From the NCBI GenBank assembly GCA_964427055.1, contig CAYRSQ010000004.1:1-30886 (forward strand): DNA of 30,886 bases, in the 5' to 3' direction. This DNA is from CAYNTH01 sp964427055 (lineage in GTDB: Archaea; Aenigmatarchaeota; Aenigmatarchaeia; CG10238-14; SCSR01). The first letter of the stretch is position 1, and each line of letters begins with the position of its first letter. Below the pieces are notes generated by a model. That model saw only the letters and a program-made list of their open reading frames with translations, was not told the DNA's origin and did not search any database. Position numbers and translations under genes: made by a program. Positions 29,003-30,886 of the stretch are shown here, one piece after another.

Positions 29003-30886
29003 ATGTCAGACGATGTGATGATTGAAAAAGTAAAGAAACTAATGTACGAACCGAAGAAAATAAGGAACATAGGAACAATAGCCCATATAGATCATGGAAA
29101 AACTACATTTTCTGACAGTCTTATTGCTGGCGCAGGTATGATATCCTTTGATATAGCTGGACAGAGAAGATTCCTCGATACCGATGAACAAGAACAGGAA
29201 AGAGGGATAACGATTTGGTCTGCAAATGCTAGCATGGTACATACTTTAGACGGTGAAGATTATCTGATAAATCTGATAGATACTCCAGGTCACGTGGATT
29301 TCGGCGGAGACGTGACGAGAGCACTTAGAGCGGTGGATGGAGCAATTCTGCTAGTGGATGCGGTCGAGGCGATAATGCCTCAAACAGAGACTGTATTAAG
29401 ACAAGCAATGAAAGATAGAGTGAAACCTGTGCTGTTTATAAACAAGGTTGATAGACTTTTGAAAGAACTTCAGTTAACTCCTGAACAAATTCAGGAAAGA
29501 TTCATGCAGATAATAAATGAAGTTAATAGGTTGATTCAAAAGTATGCAGAGCCTGAATACAAGGAAAAGTTCCTAGTGAACGTTTCAGACGGCTCGGTGA
29601 CATTTGGATCGGCTTTGAAAAAATGGGGGACTTCAATACCATACATGAAAAAGACAGGGATATCGTTCAAGGAAATAATCGATTACACCACGAGTGGCAA
29701 TGAAGATGAACTCGCCAAGAAAGCACCCTTGCATCAGGTAGTTTTGAATATGATTATCAACCATTTGCCTTCGCCTGAAGATTCACAGAAATACAGGTTG
29801 CCGAGACTTTGGCAGGGCGATATGAATTCCGAGATAGGAAAAAGTATGATAACTGTCGATCCAACTGGTCACTTGTCGGCAGTTGTGACGAAAGTCGTTC
29901 CGGATCCGCATGCCGGTTTTATTGCGACAGCGAGAATATTTTCTGGTAAAGTATGCAGAGGCGAAGACATTTATTTAGTTGGGGGTCGGAAATCACAAAG
30001 AATTCAGCAAGTAAACATCTATAAAGGCCCTCATAGGATTCAGGTAGATGAAGTCGTAGCTGGAAATATATGTGGTATCGTAGGAATCAGTGATGCATTC
30101 TCCGGCGAAACGTTGTGTGATCAAGACCATATCATCCAGCCCTTCGAGGAAATCAAATACTTGTTTGAACCTGTAGTGACTAAATCCGTCGAACCTGCCA
30201 ATCCGAGAGATCTCACAAAATTGGTCACTTTTCTTAAGAAACTCTCGAGAGAGGATACAACTATCAAAGTAAAGATAAATCAGGAAACTGGAGAATATCT
30301 CATTTCTGGCTTGGGTGAGCTGCACTTGGAAGCAAAAGTCGAGAGGAAGTTCAAGGAAATGGGACTGGATGTCAAGATGTCTCCGCCAATTGTAGTATAT
30401 AACGAAACGGTTAGCAAGAAATCTCCAGTCGTTGAAGGAAAATCTCCTAACAAACATAACAAATTTGAGATAACAGTAGAGCCTTTGGATAAACCTATCT
30501 ATGACGCTATGGTAAATGGTGATATAGAGAGCAACTATATCCCCAAAGGAAAGCAGACCGATTTTGCGAAGAAATTGAGCGAGATAGGTATGGATTACGA
30601 CGAAGCCAAAAACATAAGCATGATACACAATAAATGCATGTTGATAGACGTGACAAAAGGAGTTCAGTACATGAATGAGATAATGGAACTTGTCAAAGAA
30701 GCTTTTGTAAATGCGATAGACGAAGGTTCATTGTGTAAAGAGCCTTCTGTCGGAATAAAAATAAAGTTGCTGGATGCCTCGTTGCACGAGGATCCGGTCC
30801 ATAGAGGACCAGGACAGATAATACCCGCATTTAGGACTACGATGAGGAATGGTATACTGAGTGCGGATGCTACATTATTGGAACCT
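29003..30886 (+). CDS. fusA: Elongation factor 2 (aEF-2), partial: C-terminus beyond the window
   Basis: The translocation GTPase, open from ATG 29003 to the last base (628 codons of an expected about 730). The G domain has P-loop AHIDHGKTT, RGITIWSANASMV (switch I), DTPGHVDFGG (G3) and NKVD (G4). Domain II includes VPDPHAGFIATARIFSG; domain III has LISGLGELHLEAKVER; domain IV carries LHEDPVHRGPGQIIP, in which H600 is the expected diphthamide site (HRGPGQ). GGCGATGAG precedes the start. It closes the S12-S7-EF2 string common to archaea and bacteria. Confidence 0.97.
   Translation, partial: MSDDVMIEKVKKLMYEPKKIRNIGTIAHIDHGKTTFSDSLIAGAGMISFDIAGQRRFLDTDEQEQERGITIWSANASMVHTLDGEDYLINLIDTPGHVDFGGDVTRALRAVDGAILLVDAVEAIMPQTETVLRQAMKDRVKPVLFINKVDRLLKELQLTPEQIQERFMQIINEVNRLIQKYAEPEYKEKFLVNVSDGSVTFGSALKKWGTSIPYMKKTGISFKEIIDYTTSGNEDELAKKAPLHQVVLNMIINHLPSPEDSQKYRLPRLWQGDMNSEIGKSMITVDPTGHLSAVVTKVVPDPHAGFIATARIFSGKVCRGEDIYLVGGRKSQRIQQVNIYKGPHRIQVDEVVAGNICGIVGISDAFSGETLCDQDHIIQPFEEIKYLFEPVVTKSVEPANPRDLTKLVTFLKKLSREDTTIKVKINQETGEYLISGLGELHLEAKVERKFKEMGLDVKMSPPIVVYNETVSKKSPVVEGKSPNKHNKFEITVEPLDKPIYDAMVNGDIESNYIPKGKQTDFAKKLSEIGMDYDEAKNISMIHNKCMLIDVTKGVQYMNEIMELVKEAFVNAIDEGSLCKEPSVGIKIKLLDASLHEDPVHRGPGQIIPAFRTTMRNGILSADATLLEP

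Noticed and set aside
29993..30628. 211-codon minus-strand frame inside the EF-2 gene
   Set aside because: Shadow of EF-2, which is open on the plus strand to the window end with all expected motifs.
1..30886. CRISPR array, insertion sequence, prophage or defence island
   Set aside because: No regularly spaced repeats, transposase or integrase motifs, or terminal inverted repeats were seen; gene content is overwhelmingly core information processing.

Overview
The window is archaeal chromosome. It has split A'/A'' and B'/B'' RNA polymerase subunits, RpoH and RpoF, ribosomal proteins eL21 and eL30, prefoldin alpha, SRP54/FtsY, aEF-1 beta, aEF-2, Pus10, an archaeal CCA-adding enzyme, a TrmB regulator, and tRNA introns with bulge-helix-bulge splice motifs. 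The DNA is AT-rich and many starts carry a GGTGAT-type Shine-Dalgarno. The H-B''-B'-A'-A''-L30e-NusA-S12-S7-EF2 order is of the euryarchaeal/DPANN kind. I cannot place the lineage more precisely from sequence alone.

Layout. 1-1196: a partial NAD-dependent epimerase and a polysaccharide deacetylase, divergent (sugar/envelope chemistry). 1262-5847: prefoldin alpha, FtsY, SRP54, Pus10 and eL21 (folding, co-translational targeting, RNA modification, ribosome). 5927-7883: RpoF, a DUF655 protein and a phosphoglucose/phosphomannose isomerase. 7870-8309, minus strand: aEF-1 beta and a 57-aa zinc-ribbon protein. 8378-8719: tRNA-Arg(GCG) and a small unknown gene. 8700-11703, minus strand: tsaC, cca and rnz, a run devoted to tRNA maturation. 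11824-14001: a 48-aa unknown gene, tRNA-Gln(CTG) on the minus strand, and threonyl-tRNA synthetase. 14002-16603, minus strand: a TrmB-family regulator and ATP-dependent DNA ligase. 16697-19114: a small Cys-rich protein, a nitroreductase and a membrane-anchored exported protein. 19202-19779: tRNA-Tyr (43-nt intron), 5S rRNA and tRNA-Asp (22-nt intron). 19830-30886: the transcription/translation super-operon rpoH, rpoB'', fused rpoB'-rpoA', rpoA'', rpl30e, nusA, rps12, rps7 and aEF-2 (cut by the window end).

The most striking feature is a single 1450-codon ORF that joins RNA polymerase B' to A' in frame with almost no linker, while B''/B' and A'/A'' remain split. Also notable are: uS12 with altered residues in both decoding-centre signature loops; two promoters (trmB and the 48-aa gene) that share an identical 12-nt TATA segment followed by CACT/AGT inverted repeats; two intron-bearing tRNA genes with matching splice motifs; and a membrane protein with related Ig-like domains on both sides of one transmembrane helix. 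No CRISPR array, insertion sequence, prophage or obvious defence system was seen.
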